From positions 2,914,001 to 2,978,000 of the forward strand of contig CM076953.1 of assembly GCA_039566865.1 (NCBI GenBank): a stretch of DNA of 64,000 bases. Direction: 5' to 3'. Positions within the stretch are counted from its first letter, which is position 1; every line of letters begins with the position of its first letter. A program made the position numbers and the translations under genes. Under the pieces are notes generated by a model. The model saw only the letters and a list, made by a program, of their open reading frames with translations, did no database searches and had not been told where the DNA came from. This DNA is from Aurelia coerulea. Its lineage: Eukaryota; Cnidaria; Scyphozoa; Semaeostomeae; Ulmaridae. Positions 47,949 through 61,800 of the stretch are shown here, one piece after another.

Positions 47949-49511
47949 ATGTCATATTTCAGCCTTTTAAACAATTCCATACTGACTATTTGCTTGTTTA
48001 TATAAGTATGCACAAGTTCTTGGTGAGCAGAATTTTCACTTTAGGATTTTAACTTTAATGTTCATCAAAGCGAATGATGTAGTTTGAAAGGCATTATATG
48101 TTCCTTCTCAAGATATCATCTGGTTTAATGAAGTTGAAAATTCTTTTTGGAAAAGTAGTTAGAAAACTGTTCAGTATGCAGCAATTAAGAAAGCAAACAT
48201 TAGTTTAATATTCTTGCAAAATAAATGGATTCAGAGGCAGAAGTATCAAATTGAGTTGTTAAAGAAACCAAACATGAAACAAGAGAATGAAAAACGAGAT
48301 ATAACATAAATTGATTGCTCCTACCTTTAATTGAATTTCCAAGCAGTAAATGGTGTGGTCTAGAAGAACTGTTATATCTTGAAGAAATGTAATATCATTT
48401 GGCAAAGTATTATTTTAAAGGTTTACTGCACAGCCTAGCCATGTTTGTTTATTTAGAATCAATGTTTAAAAGCAATTATTTTCTATGATGATTACCAACA
48501 TAACTGCGTTACTTTCTGTCAGTTTCTTTTGTGTTGTGAGATGGTTTCTTCTCCCACCCCCAGGGTTCCCAGAGGGCAATGAGAATCTATAAAATAGTTC
48601 TATGTTCTGCAAACCTGCACTGAGTAATACATTGTACCCTGTTTGGAAATCTTCAAAAATCTCACGAGATTTTTGCCTGATTTGTAGATCTTTTTGGAGC
48701 AAGGCACTAGATAATGGGCATGACCGTAATGAGAACTAATTGCAAGTTAAAAACAAAATACTTTCAGAACAAATTTTCTGTTTCATAATACATCAAACCA
48801 ATGCTAAGACTTCTTATAAACATAAAAGAAAAGCTAAATACATGATTAGTTGATTAGTTTCAAATTCAAAATTAGTTGCTATTTCTTGATATGATCTTTT
48901 TGCATTTATATTCTGTTCTACGTTGAAACAAACTTTCACTAATACTTTAGTAATAGTGAGCAGACATAAATTTCTTCCAAATTTCCTTGATCAAACGCAG
49001 CACCGTTCATTTATTTCACATGTTTAAGGAGGGTAGCCCTTCAGCAATGCTGATTTCTAACCGTAGTTACATGTACCTGAATAAAATCTACCTGCTAAAG
49101 TTGGAAGTTTCTTATGAAGATCTTCAATATAAAACTGTTAATTGAAACATAATCTCTAGCTTCTTGTGCCTATTTACAATGGAAAAAATCTCTCAAGGGC
49201 AATGAAAAGCAATCACATTGGATGATCAAGTTTACATTGTTTCCCTTGTGACCAAAGATGGAGTGAATGAGCGTTACAAATGAAAGCAAGGCTAACTTTT
49301 ACTTAAAATTTCTTTTAAGAACAAAAATGTACAGCCTTCGCTAGTACAGTGAAAAATAGATATGCTGCTAGTAGAGAAAGAGTAGTTGATTAGCAGGATG
49401 CGAAGAAGTTCTGCTCTGCGGCAAAGGAAGTGTGAAACCGTTTCAAAAGCTCTAGAAAGATTTTATAGCACAGGTCCACTTTGTTTATCACTTCTGAAAT
49501 ACTATGGCGAT

Positions 49512-49992
49512 AAACAAGGGCAGATTTTGTACTACAATAGCAACAATTGCGTTTGATTGACACCTCAATTCAAAGCGATTATAGACTGCAGACAAAGGAA
49601 ATTCTCTCAACCAGTAATTCAAAACAAACAAAGCTGCAAAAGTTTCCCTGAAACTGGTAGAGCAAACTCTTGCCTTGTGCAAGCGAAAGGTGGTTTCTAA
49701 GAGAAATTATGTGCTTATAACCAAAGAAGAAGGGCAAATCTAAATTTCTGACGCGAGAATAACAATGCCTTCTACTCGGCTTCTGAATTAATTATGTGGT
49801 TTTAAGCACATAACTTCTCTTAAAACCACCTTTCGCTTGGACAAGGCGAGAGTTTGGGGAAACTTTGCCGCTTTGTTCGTTTTGAAGTAATGGTTGAGAG
49901 AATCTCCTTTGTCTGCAGTCGCTAATCGCTTTGAATTGAGGCATCAATCAAACACAACTGTTGCTATTGTATTACAAATCTGTCCTTGTTTG
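49512..49992. mobile_element. Family-E foldback element with 7-bp duplication
   Basis: From AAACAAGGGCAGATTTTGTA to AAATCTGTCCTTGTTTG; arms pair throughout (AACCACCTTTCGCTTG near the centre against its complement). Flanked by TGGCGAT at 49505-49511 and 49993-49999. Same family as 8201-8808. Confidence 0.82.
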
Positions 49993-50435
49993 TGGCGATG
50001 CCTTATCTCAACATTTCATGATTTCAGTAACTATTTTTCGAGTGAAACGATGTGACTGAAGATTGCTTATCCTAACCAAAAATGCATAGCTATGGTGGGA
50101 ATTCTAACAATATCATTAGTATCAAGAGCAAAATTACACTAACAGAATTGATATTTACAGAGTAAAATACAATCAATATAAAAAGCTATAATAATCATCT
50201 TGCCGAGCTAAGGAACGCTTCACCAACAAAACTTGCTGGAAAATACGCAGCAAACATTTTCCTGGGGATTGGCTGGCAATATTGTTGGGGAAACGAACAT
50301 GCTAAGTTTAAGCCTGAAGGAATTCCCCAAGAAGGGCTCCAGATCGCATGCGCAGTTACGATTTACTTCACTTATGTAATATGCAAATTAGCTTGACCGT
50401 TGAGAGAACTCAGGAAGAAACAAAAGCAAGCAGCG

Positions 50436-50624
50436 ATGGTGAAGGTGAAGTTGCGTTTTTAGCGCCAAGCGCTGGGATCACAGAAGTAGCTAAGCGCTAA
50501 TCGAGTCCACGACCCCTTGTCATGACGCTCAAGTGGTGGGGCTCTACCGGCTATCGAACCCTGTCCGCCTGACTGTTCTGGCTGCAATGTCAGAAGATTA
50601 CACCACTGCGCCACAACACCTTCA
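50436..50624 (-). mobile_element. tRNA-derived SINE
   Basis: On the minus strand the 5' end reads GTTGTGGCGCAGTGGTGTAA, with an A-box-like TGGCGCAGTGG. About 45 nt later comes a B-box-like GGTTCGATAGC. The body ends with GGCGCTAAAAACGCAACTTC, then TTCACC units. A tail-only copy sits at 63758. The sequence is too diverged and too long downstream to be a working tRNA gene. Confidence 0.65.
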
Positions 50625-50942
50625 ATGCGCATGACAACGTGAGCCCCAACGTCGATTCGCTCTTAACAAAGCTGAAACACAATGTAGCAAAACAACAGGG
50701 TCAGCACTTCATCTCCCCAATAAAACAGTGAAGTTCAACAACTTGCTCTGAACCATCCATACTCCTTGCAAACCTTGCTAATCGTCAAAGAAACATAACG
50801 ATCAATAATGCCGATTATGTCGTTGTTAAATCTGTTTCCAAAAAACTGTATAACAGTTCATCTTGTTGTAATGAATTCGAAAGAAATCCCGGTTGCGGTA
50901 CCCAGAACCATTTATAAATTTTTATGGTAGTTCTACTTGCCA

Positions 50943-51124
50943 TAGACCTTTTAGCTATTCTACAAAAGAGCCTGGATCGAACGTTATTTTTATACATTTT
51001 TATACGCAAGGTTCGATCGAGTGGCGTTAGAGCTTCTATCACAATTGTGCACATTCGAAAATTCTACAAAATGTAGCAAAATATCGTTCGATTCTGATTC
51101 TTTTCAAAGTAGCTAAAAGGTCTA
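50943..51124. mobile_element. Family-C MITE
   Basis: TAGACCTTTTAGCTATTC to AAGTAGCTAAAAGGTCTA, 182 bp, best-preserved copy. Confidence 0.85.
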
Positions 51125-51291
51125 TTAGTTTGATCATGGTTTGATCACTCGTTACGCAAACTTTGTTCTTTTTGACCGGACGGAGTGTTCACCTGCTCTT
51201 ATGCTCGCATACTTAATACAAGAGCGGTGCTCGTATATATTCAGGCAGTCTACAGAAGAGCTACACAAATATATGAGAGATGCTGATTATG

Positions 51292-51904
51292 CCGGGTGCG
51301 CCAAAATAAACTAGGCACGTTTGACAGGCCATAATAACTTGTTCACGGGACCGATTTTGAAGATTCATGACTTAATCTTTAGCAAAAAGCCTGAATTAGA
51401 TTCTAGGATTTTTTGGAAATTTTTTTGTTTTCAGTTTTTAGAGCTAGACACGAGTTTCTTAAGATTTTCGTTCTCGAAAACACTGAAAACGATCAAAAAT
51501 ATCGATCAAATTTTCTAAAGAATCTACATGAATGGACAAAGAGAAAACTTTTTTGTGGTGATTTGGGATTTAGAAATCGATTAATTAATCGATACAATTA
51601 ATCGATACAATTAATCGATTACTAGATCCCAAATCACCACGAAAAAGTTTTCTCTTTCTTTATTCATGCCGATTCTTTAGAAAACTTGATCGACGTTTTG
51701 TGATCGTTTTCAATATTTTCGAGAACGAACATTTTAAGAAACTCACGTCTAGCTTTAAAAACTGAAAACAGAAAAATTTGCAAGAAATCCTAGTATCTAA
51801 TTCAGGCTTTTTGCAAAAGATTAAGTCATGAATCTTCAAAATCGGTCCCGTGAACAATTTATTATGGCCTGTCAAACGTGCCTGGTTTATTTTGGCGCAC
51901 CCGG
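51292..51904. mobile_element. Family-F foldback element, intact
   Basis: CCGGGTGCGCCAAAATAAAC at the left and its near complement at the right. The two ~280-bp arms pair almost throughout and meet at a run of ATCGATTAAT units near 51580-51620. No ORF of note. Confidence 0.85.
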
Positions 51905-52024
51905 TAGTTATTTGTAACTAAAGTAGTCTCGACTTTGTTCTCAGTCGTTGCAGAGGCCTCAGAGGTGAGGCGAAAGCTCCGGCCAAAATGAACAAACTCA
52001 GCGAAATGAGTGAGCAAACTAAAG

Positions 52025-52100
52025 CAAAATTCCTTTGCAAAACACTTCTATTGTTGTTATTCGCGGGCATTTGCAGGTGACATCTAATTTGAGACAGACT
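52025..52100. mobile_element. Family-B MITE, one half
   Basis: Carries ATTCGCGGGCATTTGCAGG and CATCTAATTTGAGACAGACT of the family, but the left terminal half is missing. Confidence 0.55.
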
Positions 52101-52452
52101 ATAATGGCAAATAGAAGTACCGTAAAAATTTATAAATACTACAACTAGTTTAAATTCAAAACTAGCTAGCAATCAAAAATCGTTCTAGTCAAACTTTCTG
52201 AAGAATGTCCGGTGTTTCTTAAAAACAAGCTGGAGTGTTCTGTGTGATCACAAACAAATAAGGAGTTCTGTGTCAAATCACGTTCGTATCATGTAACCGT
52301 TCCTTAGCTCAGCAAGACACACAAACGATCAACAGCAACAGAACATTGTAAATATTGGTGAAAATTAAGGTCTCTTTTAGTGTGAAATCTAGAGTGAAAC
52401 CATTTTGCAGAAGGCTCGAAAGTTATTGAAATATCTAGCGGTTACCTGCGTC

Positions 52453-52784
52453 TCAACTGTCATTGGCTGGTGGGAATTGCAAGGTTGTTTGTCCACGTTC
52501 TGGATCTCGCATCTTGTAAATCCGGACACTGTCACCAGCGGAAACGTTGCTGTTGAAAAGAGAACGGTTTTAACAATCTTTGAGACGGACAGGAGCTGAC
52601 AATCGAATTGCACAATGGAAGAAATAATAGTCTCAATTGATACCGGTTTTATGCAAATCATTGGATAACAAAATATAAGGTGAGAATTTGGCCTAAACTG
52701 TCGATCCGTTCGAAAGTCAGAGTAATGTTTTCAATATGAGTTTATCAACAGCATTTGTGTGCCTTTTGCCGATGCTATACAGAG

Positions 52785-52844
<60 letters not shown>

Positions 52845-55800
52845 TATCATTACTTTATTTTACGATGGCGATATATTAAAAAGAATACATTTTACAAAAT
52901 TTAGATTTTACAAAATTTAGATTTTGCAGATTGCAAGTGTAAGTGGCCGACGGTGGGGTGAATAGACGAGCGGCTTATACAGTTCCTGTCAGATAACTGA
53001 AGTTAGGCTTGGTCGAGTGAGGTCAAACTTTGATGAGCGACCTCCCAGATGCCTGACCAAACAACTATAATCCCTGTCCTTCGGAAGGGACGTTAAAATA
53101 GGGGTTGCATGCCTGGATGCGGCATGCACTACTCACAGTAGGTCTAAATTAGCTGTAAGATGGCTAGATATCTTTTCAGCCTACTTCAATAAACTGATGA
53201 TGATGATGACGATGGTGGTGGTAGTGACGATGATGATGACGATGATGATGGAGTCAAATTTGGAATTATCAGTTAAGTATTGAACTTGTCAAGGGCAACA
53301 ACTATCCACTGTTTGATCAATTTAAAAAAAGATGGTGATAAACTGGCGGGACAGCATGGTGCTGATCAAGTGTTGGTAAGTTTAAAGGTAATGTGCAGTG
53401 CAATGGTAAATAGCTATGTCTATGACGAGAAAAAAGAAAACACTGACACAACATTGTATCTTTGGCAATCCATGTTCAAGGCATGTGTGCAACTTCGATT
53501 TAAATTGGAAATCTTTAGAATACTTGCACTTTGCATATGCAAGCTCGAAGTCAAAACATTGTCATAAACCTTGCAAAACCCTTTAAGCCTGGTCAATTCC
53601 CTTCTCGAAAGTAAGATCAAAAAGATCAGGATACTGCGCATAAAGCAAAGATTGCACTAAGAACATACCTCATATCTTGTGGTGTCAGCAGAATGAACTG
53701 TCTGTTGCTTTGCTCTTTGGCAATTTTCAGAAGCATTTCCATAGATATCCTTCGATTAACCATGTCCTGTAAAAGAAGTCGGATATCGTTATCAACCTCA
53801 AAGGCATCTTTTTGACTAAAAGAGTACAAAGTACATTGTGGAGTCTATGGGATAGTAGGCAATCTCCTGTCTCGTGTGGTCATTGCTTTAATAGAAGAAC
53901 CAAGATTGCGACGATAATCATTTTAAATTTCATTTTCAGTCCTTCCCAATCATAATTGACAAAGTCCAGAGAGCAGAGACAGAGACAAATTCAGGTTGAC
54001 ATTTCCATAAGATGTTGAGTTGACATTATTAGACGAATCCAGTGATAAAAATAAAATTAATTATTAAGACTAAGCCATGTTTTTGTTTGACGCTTCATCT
54101 TCAGAATACAGATTTTCAAGCACGAGGCTATATTTATATGCATAGAGACAAACAACAAACTAAAGTGCATGATTACAATTGCTTTAATTATTGTCATGGC
54201 ACTAGGGTTGCATAGGAAACAATAGGAAATGTGATAGAGTCGATATGAGGCCTTGAAACAATGCAAGGGCACAATCAGCTACCGATGTCATACCTAACAA
54301 GGGCGCCTTATCCAGCATGGCATTTTGTCGCAGTCATCATAAAAGTTTTAATAAACAAAGCTTGAAAATTGCTTCTTTGCAGGAAGGGTTCTTTTGTGCC
54401 AATGTTATCTTTCACAAGTGTGATAATCACACTAGGAGAATAGAAAAGGAAGTCCCCGACATCAAAACAAATGTCATTCTTACCATGAAAACGTCGAATT
54501 CGTCCAACACACGGAAAGGTGATTCCATAGCTTCCCATAAGGCCATTATGAAGCAGATCGTTGAGAATGAACGTTCCCCTCCAGAGAGTGATCTTGTGTC
54601 TTTAGATGCGGTGCCTTTTGCTTGCTCAACATTTACCTGAAGAACACAAAGCATGCGTAAAAATTAAGATTTAGAAACTTCCATTCCTTTTTTGCCTGAT
54701 AAAAGCAGTTAACTGTAGTTTAGGGCATAAGAAGTTAATTCATTGGAAAGGGTTCATTCTGCTCAAAAATCAGTTATTCCACAGTCTGTACGTACGGAGC
54801 AGGTAAAACTGCACGCAAGAACAATCGCCTGCAATCTGTCAGAACCGTCGAGGAAAATTCACGTATTTTTGCTCCGAGCGTCTTTTCCCCTCCCACAATG
54901 TTGGCTCAAAGACTTATTCACAACTAATATCAATTTGAGCCGATTGAGACAGATGCCAGCACAGCAAGAAATCTGCACTACGCTTCTTTTGATGCAAATA
55001 CACGTAGCAAACTAGTTCATGCGTTCCTGAGAGCAATACACGCTTTTGGGATTTAGCTCTACATAAGATCGAGGAGAAGGATGCATTTCAAAAGAACAGA
55101 CGTTATTGTGAACATGATCTATTCTGCAAACAAAATCTCAGATACATTTTCCCGCGCAAAAAGTCAACATACTTGTATGGACAATGTCTCTTCTTCATGG
55201 TCGATCTTGAGTTTGCCGGAATATCCTCTTTGAGATAGAGTCATGGTAAAATATTGTTTCGCTCTTGAAACAACGTATCTTCGAAAGTCATCAAATTGCC
55301 TTGCTCTTCGAAATATTACTTTCTCCAGCATCTAAAAACGGATGCAAAATATGCATTTTCTCATATCCATCCAAAAAATTTGCATTTATTATGAAATAAA
55401 ATGCTGACAAGTAGCACAACAACAAAGATAGCATGACAACATTTTTTTTATATAAATTCTCCTAAAATTTAAAATCTACTAACAAACATTGACATTACGA
55501 GACGATAGCGCAAGGAGCATGAAAATACATTGCAACCCTGCAGCTATTACACTTAACCTAAATACTAATACAAACACTAATACGGGACTAATACTAAGGA
55601 TAATAATTCAAATACAAGAAAATATACTAACAAAGAACTACACGAATAAAGAACCGATCTACAGTGATCTTTCCATACAATGGACCCTCAAAGAAACCAT
55701 GAATAAGTCATATCTCGTTAGACAAGGGTTCATTGGGCTGCGAATTTGTATTCAATGGATTACATCATCAGCACAACGCTGACAATATCGACTCCAAATA

Positions 55801-58800
55801 TGAAAATTTTGTTGGGTTAATTCGCTTAATGTTTGGATGGGAAATGATCTTGTTTGAAAACAACGAAAAAAAGGAAGGAAAGTGTCACAAATGTGGCATG
55901 ATCGGATGTGAAGAGAAAATCTTGTCAATCATTTGAAGATCATACACAACAACAAAAAACAAACTATCTTAATATTTCATGTTACCAACATTTATTTTCA
56001 TAATACAGAAGATTTCTTCTGCTGTTTGTTTATCAAAGATGAAGCAACTCATGCAGATGATCCAATTTCTGTGTAGGATGGCAAAGACTTACACAAAGAC
56101 TTACTGTTGTATGAACGGTCTTACCTTTTGGAATTTTCTGAAGCTTGAAAGTGTGGCATGAACTTCTTTATATTTGTTCATCATTGTGTGATATGCTCTT
56201 GTGATCTCCTCTGCATTTCCACGACTAAGTAAGAAAAAAACATGTTTAACTTTCTCTGAAGAAGGCACGCTGTGCAAAATTCAGTCTCTGCTACAGACAA
56301 AGTCCCGCCTTTAAGAAACTGTTTGACAAGAGACTCAGGCCCTGAATTTAAAGGGGCTCAGTCGTCAAACAGTAAACAAATCCGTAAACTCGCACGTTTC
56401 GGGGATTATCCATTGTTCATCCATTGTTCTCTGCAGTTTGTTTGGTGGCTTCAGCCAAGCCACAAAAAGTGACTATTAAAAATCCACTTATATCCGAGCA
56501 GTCGTAGAAGATATGAATGTTTGGTTTGTTCTTTAGTGAAGTACAAGGATTAATGCCCAAACAGCAACTTTCATTTTGAAAAAAAATACGAAAATCCTGT
56601 GTGATATCACCTTTCAAAAAACTGCAAAAACCATCGTTTTGTTTACAGTTTGACGACGGAGCCCCTTTAAAGGAGAACAAAACAAACAAAAGGATGACAA
56701 AAGGAGAACAGTAGAATTATGAAGGGAGGATAATTGGCTGACATAAAAAGAGGGTTTCTTAAAGGTGGTGCATTACTTTACATGGAGATGTTTGACGTCT
56801 TCAACGAAAATTATCGCGAGACCCTAAATTTTTGAGGGCAGAGACCTTTTGGAAGCACGTTCCATGGATGGTCAAGTAAGTTTTTACACGAAAGACATTC
56901 GACATGCTACTGCTCAGTGTGTATATCATAGACTTTATTCTGATACAAGTATGGTTTTCGAGACTGATCAGATCCAACTACCAAGTGCAGTTTTCACATT
57001 CTTTAGCAAAATTGATATAATTTTAACACCTTCACTCCAAAATACAGTATAAAACTGCGCACATTTTTACTCCAAAATAGGATGATGTCCTATTGCGCTG
57101 GTGGGAGGTCTCTCTATATCATTAAAAGGGCTATTACCTCCTTGAGTTAGGGTTACCATTGCATAATATTTAAGGGGCAGAAAATGATGGTAGTATACAG
57201 TAAAAACCCGCGTATAAGAACCTAATGGATTAAGAACATGCAGGCTGAGATTTTGCAATTAGACCCCCATTGTATAAGAACCCATTCAGCCTGAAATTTA
57301 AAATAGGTTCTTATTTGTAGAGATCATGGGGTCTTATTCACAACAGAAGTTTGTGGAATAATCAGAAATGTGTATGTTATCCGATGAGAAGCTTTCAAAA
57401 GCGCTTTTCTTTGGAGTATATAAAAATCTATGATTCTTCCATATATTGCTGTTGTAAATGATACCTCATAAAGTCAAGTGATGTGAACTGACAGTAAATA
57501 ATAGGGCTGAAGTTTGTTTCTAAAGGAAAGGAATTCCCGAGAACCCCGAATAAAATAAGAACCAATTTAAGAACCTGAACAGCCTCATTTCCCACTGAAT
57601 ACCCAAAACATAAGAAACTAGCCAGGCTGACTTGCAAAAGTGTAGGTTCTTATGCGCGGGCTTTACTGTAATCCAAAGAGATCATGAACGATTTGGACTT
57701 ACTTCTGTTCCTCCTTCTGTACTCTTTTCTCTGTTTGTGAAATTTCACTTTCGAGACTCTTTACAGCTCTTTCTGTTTGAACTTCCTCACAATAATCTTT
57801 CGCTTGTTGATATTGGGTCTAAAAATGCATCACAATCCAAGTCAGGGACGTAGTTATTGGGAGGGGTGTGGGGTGACACCCCAAATTTCAAAATATGTCA
57901 AAGTCTTGTATTTTACAATATCTTTAGCCTGTGTTCCAGACCACTTGAAAGGAAAGTGGTCTGTGTAACCAAGCACTAATCCGTGTTCAGACGATGAATT
58001 GAATTGCGAAATAATTAAGGGCATTCTTTCACGGATCTGATTGGCTGCAATGAAGTCAGTGATCAACACAACGGATGTCTTTGTGAACATGTGTGTTTGA
58101 AACAAACCAGGGCTGATCGTTATCGCTTTGCACGGGCGTAAAAACTCAGTAGGATTAGCAGGCATTCAAATCTCCTATTCTTTTATCGTAAAAAGTCAAT
58201 AGGATTAGCAGACATTGAAATTTTCTATTCTTTGTATTGTAATGTGAGTTCTTCACATGAGACAGGCTTTTCCTTTTGATAACAAAACAAATAGTGATTA
58301 TGCGAATTATTAGTTGCATATATTAATTTTTCTTCAGATTCCGAAGAAAATTTGTGAACACGGATTAGTGCTTGGTTACACAGACCACTTTTCTTCTCAA
58401 GTGGTCTGGATCACAGGCTAAATATCTTAAGATCAATTAAAAAAGAACCTGGATCGAACGATATTTCACTACATTTTTTAAGAGTTTTTCGAATGTGCAC
58501 AATAGTGATAGAAGGTCTAACGCCATCTAATTGAACCTCTAGCATAGAAATGTTTAAAAATATCGCTCTATCTAGGCTCTATTGTAGAAAGGCTAAATGG
58601 TCTATTCTGCCTCTCAGTTGCTTTGCTGTCTCTTGTGTTTTCATCGTCGTAAATACAGAATTTACAAAACGAAAAAGAAGAGATTGAAGTTAGGTCTAAA
58701 ATTACCTGATACTCTTCTTCTATTTCAGCAGCTACTTTCGTAACTGCTTCAATCCTTTTCATGAGATCTGCTTTCTTGTTTTCATAATATTTCTTGTCTG

Positions 58801-61800
58801 ACTTTGCTTGTTGGATGTCTCCAGAAACTTTCTCCAGTTCTTCCTAAATTATATAAAGAACCATTGTCAAGAGTGAATAAAAGATTCTACCTCAGCTAGG
58901 CAATTTTGTACTGTTTAGTTGTTAGGTTGCTAGGCAACTCCGTACAGTTCAACAGCGTCATTTAAGGAGAATACTAAAGATTAAATGGGACCATTACGTC
59001 AGCAACGAAGAAGCTCTCGCAAGAGCATGTGTAGAAGATATAGAAATCTTATTAGTAAGAACTCCACTACGTTGGCTAGGCCATGTGTCCAGGTTGCAAA
59101 ATGATCATCCAGGGAAATCCTTATTTTATGGTATATTAACTGAAGGAACACGTCCTGTTGCCAAAACTTAGATATAAAGACACGTGTAAAAGTCCACTGA
59201 AGTGTGGTGATGCACTTGAACAATGGAAGACAAAGGTAGAGAATCGAACTGAATGGAGACACATGATACGTCAAACCTGTGACAAAGTAAATGAAAAGAG
59301 ATTGAATGCATACGAGAAGCAGAGGGAGTAGAGGAGAAGAAAAGAGAACTTGAAACAATAAACTATTTATCATATTTATGTGCTTACGATTTGCTGTATT
59401 TGTATCAATTTGTGTTATACCCGCTTTCGGGACAAGGCGTATATATATTATTGTTTGTTCAGCTGCATGTCTTTATGAAATAGCTATGGGGAAGTCAGTT
59501 TCATGGGCTTCCCAAGCATAAGGATTTTACTGGTCTTTTCCAAACTTAGAAGACTTAAAGGTTTCAAAGGCAATCTATCCCCTTGATGAATGAAAGAAAC
59601 CGATAAAGATCTCTATTGAATATTCCACAAACTTACGCTAATTTCTCTTTTTTCAAAGAAGGCAGGATCATTCATGCGTAATTTTCATGGCCATGCAAAT
59701 TATGCATGAATGACTTTGCTTTCTTTGGATGAAGCAAATTATCGAGGGGACAGTGTGCCTTTAACTACTTTTGACATTTGATACGCTACTAATTTCTGTT
59801 GTCTAATGACTGCATGAAAGGATTTTTTCCAATTAACAACTTGTGAAGGACTGTCTGCGACGTTTCAAACTGCCTTGAAACCAAAATTTTCTCTGGGGGC
59901 ATGCTCCGTACCCCTTTCGAGTGAGAGCACTTATCCCTACAATTTTGATACCTATTTATTTTTGGTCCCAGCCGGCCCTGTCTGTAGTTGTGCAGTTGTA
60001 AAGTAGTTAGAAAGTATAGTAGATGGTAACATGTACTGTACTTTATTGTAGTATGTATTGTAACATGTATTGTAACATGTTATATGAATAAAAAATCAAA
60101 ATAACTCACAGTCAGTGGCTCAATCTTTTGTGCCAATTCTTCCAGTTTTCCTTTCGCTTCATTGTCTTTCTCTTGCTGTTTTATGACTCCTTCTTTGTGA
60201 ACCAAGATCTCTTGGTGATCCGAATTTATCTAAAGCAAAGAATTTTATGCAGCTGAAAAGTGAAATAGCTAAAAATTGACATTATTAAATGTTTTTCATG
60301 ACCAGTTTCATTTTATATGGACAAGTTAAAGAGAACATTCAAACTTCCGAAATATCTAGTGTCTGAAACTTTTTGTAACAAAGAAAACACAAGAAGGAAT
60401 CTTTAATCACGAAAACCGTAACATCTTGCTCATGAAGCATTTTGCATAGAAAAGGAATTTGTTGATAAAGTTACTTTGCGAAACATATTTTTCCATCAAA
60501 CTTCACTTTAACAAGATTTGTCATCTTCGATAATAATAATCGAATCGAAAGTTCTGACAAGGATCCCTTAGAAACTTAAAATCAGCGACAATCGGTAAAT
60601 TGGCCATTTTCTACAGCCGTCTGAAATTTTTCGAAAAACATCCGAAATTCCAAGAAAAATATTCGAAATTTTTTCTCTCAATTTGTTGGGGATACGAATC
60701 ATCAAAGTTCAAAGCAACGGTTATCCCCCAAAAAGGAAACCTGTGATCATGCGCAGAAAGCATGTTTGGTTTGTGGAAAGAATGTGGGTGGAGACTCTAA
60801 CAACAATCCAAACAAGGATTAGCAAAGAAACAAAGAGATTCTCGCGCATGGTAACAGGTTTTCCAGCTGTTAATCTGCTTTGAACTTCACCAGCATAACA
60901 AAAGGCTCAGAAAAAGGGGCAGTCCTCGGTATCATCAACAAGAATTTACTTTTCATATCCGAAATTCATTCTCCCGAAAATTTTAGATTCAATTCAGTCT
61001 GTAAGCCTACTGTTTTGAAGAAAATGTTATCCTTGTTTTCGCACAACGAAAGAAAACTAAAAAGTCAGCATACCTCTTCTTGCAAAGTAGCGATCTTCAA
61101 CTCATACTGTTCAAGGTCTTCCTCCTAAAATTAAAAGAATGAATCTTGGCATTCAAATGAAAAATAGAGGATCTTCGTAAATAATAATAATGATAATACT
61201 ATACTATTTATACAGGTATCACCATTCGGCTAAAAAAGCTGCTATCACTCTGGGACCTTTTGCGGCCTCATTTGTAAATGTTAAACATTAGTTATAGTTA
61301 ACAAGTATAAATTTGAAAGCTAAATCCGAAACATAATAAGCCTTTATGCAAAATCCCACAATCCATCGTAAAAATGCGAGAATCTATTGAAAGACTGACT
61401 TAAAGGTTTCACCTACCGTCCAAGTCACCCAAAGGCGTGCGTCTCTAATAGCAACCCAAGATATTTGCTATTAATGTTTAGATTAAGAAACAGAGCGCCT
61501 TGTTTGCAGCAGCAAAGTCAACTTCCTTTTGGGAATACAGGTTTCGCCTCAAATTGGAAGTTACTTTGTGTAAAATCCTTTGTGCTTCAGTAATGAAAAA
61601 ATTAATAATTCAAAGAACATATAATTCGCTCGGAGGGTATATCACAAAAAATAAACATACCAATACTGTTAGATCTGGGAGAGCTTCTTCTTCAAATGAC
61701 TCTATCTCTTGTATTTCCTGTAAAATATAAGATTCTTCATTGAATACATTTATTGGCTTCTATGCGTGTGGAATCTAACGTTCTATGAGGTAATGAATAA

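Larger units (their letters stand above)
47888..52452. other. Convergent gap between CHMP1 and SMC6
   Basis: No coding exon seen. 47949-49511 is AT-rich and featureless apart from UTR sequence. The rest is mostly repeats: foldback 49512-49992, SINE 50436-50624, family-C MITE 50943-51124, foldback 51292-51904 and half a family-B MITE 52025-52100. Confidence 0.6.

Noticed and set aside
50570..50630. Possible functional tRNA gene on the minus strand
   Set aside because: A- and B-box-like motifs are present, but there is no full cloverleaf and the sequence continues into a repeated SINE body.
53280..53567. 95-aa plus ORF in the SMC6 last intron
   Set aside because: No motif or splice support; lies beside a microsatellite and retroelement tail.
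54317..54640. 107-aa plus ORF
   Set aside because: Antisense to the SMC6 signature/Walker B exon at 54484-54636.
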